Assembly (NCBI GenBank): GCA_044450465.1
Contig: JBIOJB010000109.1
Coordinates: forward strand, 1 to 9,397
Origin: JBIOJB01 sp044450465
GTDB taxonomy: Bacteria > Chloroflexota > Dormibacteria > Dormibacterales > Dormibacteraceae
Reading direction: 5' to 3'
DNA length: 9,397 nucleotides
Shown here: positions 6,952 to 9,397 of the stretch, one piece after another
Position numbering within the stretch: position 1 is the stretch's first letter
Layout of the letters: every line of letters begins with the position of its first letter
Program-made: the position numbers and the translations under genes
Notes under the pieces: generated by a model
Told to the model about the DNA's origin: nothing
Database searches by the model: none
The model's input: the letters and a program-made list of their open reading frames with translations, nothing else

Positions 6952-8570
6952 ATGGCCAGTTCTGGGACTTTCTCTTCGCCGCGAACAGCTTTTCGCCGCG
7001 TCCTAACCTGGCTCTTGGCAGCCTCGATCGCGCTGGTGTCGGGATCATTCACCACTATCGCTGGGTGGGCGGCGGCCGCCACTCACTTCAATGTCTCGGC
7101 GCCGGCGACATCAACTGCCGGTTCGGCAATCACAATCACGATTACGGCGTTGGATGGGACCAATGCCACCGATACGGGTTACGTCGGCACCGTGCACATC
7201 TCGTGGACGATCCACAGGCGACTATGCCGGCGGACTACCAATTCCTGGCGGGCGATCATGGAGTGCATACATTCACCAACGGGGTCATGCTTCGCACCGC
7301 TGGAACCGACCAGATCACCGTCACTGACACGAATAACAGCAGCATCACCGGAAGCACCAACGTGAACGTCTCGTTCCTGCCGGCGAGTCATTTTGTCTTT
7401 CGCGCGCTCGTGGCATCCACTACGCCGGGAGAACTCTTTGGTGTGGATGCGGTGGCTCTCGACCAGTACGGCAACACAGTTACTTCGTATGCCGGCACGG
7501 TGCATTTCTCGAGCAGCGACGCCAGCGCCACCCTCCGAGCGGACTACACATTTACCGGGAGCGAGAACGGTACGCACTTCTGGGACCAGAGCTCGTCACT
7601 CCGTGCCATCGGAGCTCAAACGCTGTCCATCACCGATGTCAGTAACAGTTCCGTGAGCGGTCAGACCTCGGTAACGGACTACCCAACCTGCCCGCCGTCG
7701 CCTACGCGTGCTGTCTTGGGCGCCCAATTCAGCGGGCGCCCGCCGATCGGTTTGGAGGATGAGCTTGCCATCGTTACCAACGCCGGGGTGTGCGTGATGT
7801 ACGTCGGAGTAGGGAATTCGTTCAGGGTCCCCGAGCTCTGGACTGGACCGTTCTATGGAACGCGCGCGACGCTTGCCGCCGACGTGAACAGCGACGGATT
7901 GGTCGACTTGATCGCCGTAAACGACAGCAGCACGTTCGTGATGCGCTCATTTGGTTACGGATTCACTGCTCCGACGCAATGGTCCGGTCAGCCGTTTTAC
8001 GGCGCGCGCGCTACCTTCGCCGCTGATGTCACGGGCACTGGCAAGGCCTCCCTCGTAGCGGTCAATGACACAAGCACCTGGGTGATGACATCCACCGGAT
8101 CAACGTTCTCCGCCTCCGCGGAGTGGTCGAATCAGCCTTTTTACGGCTCGCGCGCCACGTTGATGACCGATGCGGCGCAGACGGGCAAACGCGACCTGGT
8201 AGCCGTGAACGATTCCAGCACCTGGGTGATGACCTCGAACGGAATAAGCTTCAACGCGCCGGCGCAATGGTCGTCCCAACCCTTCTATGGCAACGTCGCG
8301 ACAACCGCTCCACTCGAGGGGATCGGTGAGCTTGTTGCGGTCAACCGAGGCGGCGCGTGGATCATGAGTTCGACAGGGAGTGCGTTCAATGCGCCGTCTC
8401 CTGCTTCCTCAACGGCCTTCTACGGAAACCAAGCCACCTTGCTCGCGTGTTTGCAGGGCGGGACGTCTGTCCCCGATCTTGTCGCAGTCAATGGCTCGAG
8501 CATCTGGGTTGAGCCGTCATTCGGGGGCTCGTTTTCGGCGCCCGCGCAATGGGCGAACTCTGTTCCATAA
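6952..8570 (+). CDS. Secreted Ig-like / six-unit VCBS propeller protein, interrupted by a frameshift
   Basis: One gene appears in two frames. The first half starts at ATG 6952 (AGGG about 12 nt upstream) with a signal peptide (FRRVLTWLLAASIALVSG, then AAAA near residues 40-43) and enters a filamin/BIG-like Ig domain. That frame leaves homology near 7204 and stops at 7365. The matching continuation lies in the frame ending at 8570. Adding one base near 7204 gives a 539-residue product whose restored text, SS-DDPQATMPADY, aligns without gaps to SSSDASATLRADY in the second Ig domain (about 7381-7680). Six propeller units follow, with the same FYG and WVEPS signatures as the upstream gene. Its calcium loops are mostly eroded (DVTGTGKAS, DAAQTGKRD, LEGIGE). 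It is either a sequencing error or a recent pseudogene; only 41 nt separate it from the preceding stop. Ligand and activity are unknown. Confidence 0.85.
7199..7210 (+). other. Single-base frameshift site within the Ig-propeller gene
   Basis: The read frame ...VHIS changes to the frame of DDPQATMPADY here. Inserting one base between 7204 and 7205 (for example TCG-TCG-GAC) restores a continuous Ig domain that matches its tandem neighbour. No slippery heptamer of the X-XXY-YYZ type is visible, so programmed -1 frameshifting is unlikely. Confidence 0.8.
7722..8567 (+). repeat. Second array of 48-residue VCBS-like blades, degenerate
   Basis: Six units are recognisable. The first (about 7722-7877) is irregular. 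Units two to four begin at 7878, 8022 and 8166 and are exactly 144 bp. The fifth (8310-8444) has lost three codons inside the calcium loop, and the sixth (8445-8567) is the shortened final blade. Each keeps LVAVN (LIAVN in the second), the W/F-V/I-M strand and PFYG/AFYG. Unit phase and the altered last blade (WVEPS) match the array at 6080-6907, so the two are paralogous. Confidence 0.85.
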
Positions 8571-8588
8571 ATGCGCAGGTCGTCCTGA

Positions 8589-8660
8589 AGATTTGTGGCC
8601 AAAGAATCGACTGGAACAGCCGAGCCGGCTTCCATGATCTGGTTGCAGGAGTCTGACTAG
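8589..8660 (+). pseudogene. Relic of a VCBS propeller gene 3' end
   Basis: Bases 8607-8648 match 6869-6910, the end of the CAP-propeller gene including its stop, at 33 of 42 positions. In frame the relic reads STGTAEPASMIW against STGTALSAPVMW. The frame is closed upstream by TGA at 8586-8588 and ends at TAG 8658-8660, so at most 23 codons remain. The flank is also shared: TCAGATCC lies 12 nt after the stop of the real gene and 13 nt after the corresponding point here. The relic is closer to the tail of the CAP-propeller gene than to the gene directly before it. Confidence 0.7.
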
Positions 8661-8661
8661 C

Positions 8662-9036
8662 TCAGATCCCTCGCGTCGTGCGGCGCCGAGTCCTTATGAA
8701 CCAGAGGGCGCCCGCGCCCCCGACGACGACCAGCAGCGCCGCAGCCGCAATCAGGGTTGGCGGCGGCGGACCGGGATCATTTGTGGCTGCGGCGGCCGGC
8801 GTAGCGAGGATCGTCGGAATTGGAGACGGGGTCGGCGACTGGCTCGGCGTGCCAACTGGCGCTGATGACGCCACAGCCTCGACGGTGAACGGGGCGCAAG
8901 CTTTCGCGGCGTAGGGCGCGATTGCCCACTGCGAGCCTGTGTCGATACAGGCGCTGTAGGTGCCGGGCGCGGTTATCACTGGTGGGCTGTCAAACGGCCA
9001 CAACGGACCAGAAGTTACTGCGCCACTGGTCCACAA
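8662..9036 (-). CDS. C-terminal part of a membrane-anchored surface protein, probably 5'-truncated
   Basis: The 124-residue frame can start only at TTG 9036; an in-frame stop lies at 9112-9114 and no ATG or GTG occurs between. It has no signal peptide, yet its body looks extracellular: a short beta-rich piece with Cys30 and Cys47 (GTYSACIDTGSQW, AAKACAPFTVEA), a Pro/Ser/Thr linker (59-94), one membrane segment (TLIAAAALLVVVGGAGALWF, 94-113) and a basic tail RTRRRTTR. This is the stalk, anchor and stop-transfer end expected of a larger surface protein. The first base of its start coincides with the first base of the divergent gene on the other strand, leaving no room for a promoter. I infer a truncated remnant; a short protein with an unusual start is the alternative. 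Confidence 0.6.
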   Translation of the reverse strand: MWTSGAVTSGPLWPFDSPPVITAPGTYSACIDTGSQWAIAPYAAKACAPFTVEAVASSAPVGTPSQSPTPSPIPTILATPAAAATNDPGPPPPTLIAAAALLVVVGGAGALWFIRTRRRTTRGI

Positions 9037-9397
9037 TGCGATCGATGCCCGGATCGACTGCTCCCGATTTCGGACGCGTGGCGCCCGAGCACGCAGCCAC
9101 GTTTCTCCAGATCATGTCGATCTTGCACGGCGAACCGGTCGCGCCGGCGTTTGGGCGCCTTCTGGAGAAAAAGCTCCAGCCGGACGACTACGTCCTGCTC
9201 GCGCACCTGTTCGAGGAGATCAGCGTGCTGGCGCTCCACCACCTGATCCCGGAGGCGCTTCTGTTCGACGCGTTCGGCTTCGACCTCTATTGGGACGAGC
9301 TGCGAGAGGACATCATGTCGCTCCGGCAGCAAACCGGGAACGAGAAGTTCTGCGAGAACTTCGAGATCGCTTCCGATCGGGCGCGCGAGTACAGGAA
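9036..9397 (+). CDS. DUF4760-like protein, partial (3' end outside the window)
   Basis: The frame runs open from ATG 9036 (or ATG 9045) to the last base, giving about 120 residues without a stop. It reads as a charged, helical protein: FLQIMSILHGE, FGRLLEKKLQPDDYVLLAHL, FEEISVLALHHLIPEALLFD, FGFDLYWDELREDI and NEKFCENFEIASDRA. The order F-E-E-L/I..L...-L-I-x-E-x-L...F-G....YW..L, followed by ...F-x-E-N-F-E, is what I recall from DUF4760 proteins, whose function is not established. No ribosome site is evident before either ATG; GTG 9078 is another possibility. The overlapping antisense frame (9015-9332) has no such family pattern and is treated as spurious. Confidence 0.72.
   Translation, partial: MRSMPGSTAPDFGRVAPEHAATFLQIMSILHGEPVAPAFGRLLEKKLQPDDYVLLAHLFEEISVLALHHLIPEALLFDAFGFDLYWDELREDIMSLRQQTGNEKFCENFEIASDRAREYR

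Noticed and set aside
7199..7210. Programmed -1 ribosomal frameshift
   Set aside because: The direction fits, but there is no slippery heptamer and no evident downstream stem-loop; the gene family gives no reason for recoding.
6080..8567. Regularly spaced repeats considered as a CRISPR or minisatellite array
   Set aside because: The period is 144 bp, the copies are diverged and coding, there are no constant short repeats with variable spacers, and each unit translates to a VCBS/FG-GAP blade.
8571..8661. Bidirectional terminator between the convergent genes
   Set aside because: Only a weak GCCG-AGC-CGGC hairpin is present with two T's after it; no stable stem followed by a T-run on either strand.
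9015..9332. Minus-strand 105-codon frame at the right edge
   Set aside because: It is antisense to the DUF4760-like frame and rich in Arg/Gln/Glu/Val from complementary codons; the plus-strand frame has a coherent family pattern.

Overview
This is a 9.4 kb piece of high-GC bacterial DNA, probably from a metagenome. TTG and GTG starts are frequent, ribosome sites are weak, and exported lipoproteins and FG-GAP/VCBS-type repeat proteins are dense. A lipoprotein of the PD40-like propeller type stands beside a CAP-domain protein with VCBS repeats. From memory, that combination resembles soil Candidatus Dormibacterota or other Chloroflexota-side lineages. This placement is inference; no marker gene is present.

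Layout. Bases 1-261 form a long imperfect inverted repeat that starts at the first base and looks like a fold-back assembly artefact. A two-gene minus-strand operon follows: a membrane-embedded spermidine-synthase-like protein (948-3266) and, overlapping it by 4 nt, a multi-pass membrane protein (start at 951) whose 3' end runs into the inverted repeat. A 102-bp divergent spacer separates this operon from a plus-strand block of exported proteins: a small Ig-like lipoprotein (3369-3794), a beta-propeller lipoprotein (3844-4971), a secreted CAP domain / Ig-like / six-repeat propeller protein (5108-6910), and a secreted two-Ig-domain plus six-repeat propeller protein (6952-8570). The last gene is split by a single-base frameshift near 7204. 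After it lies a decayed 3' tail of another propeller gene (8589-8660). A minus-strand fragment of a membrane-anchored surface protein (8662-9036) comes next, and a plus-strand gene (start 9036, cut by the window end) encodes a DUF4760-like protein.

How the genes fit together. The plus-strand block encodes four cell-envelope or secreted proteins that share no obvious enzyme pathway. The two large ones are paralogues in their C-terminal halves: both carry a six-unit propeller with a 48-residue repeat and the same altered last blade, fused to different N-terminal heads (CAP or Ig). This looks like modular surface-protein evolution by duplication, head-swapping and decay. I see no CRISPR array, tRNA, rRNA, transposase, phage gene or recognisable defence system.
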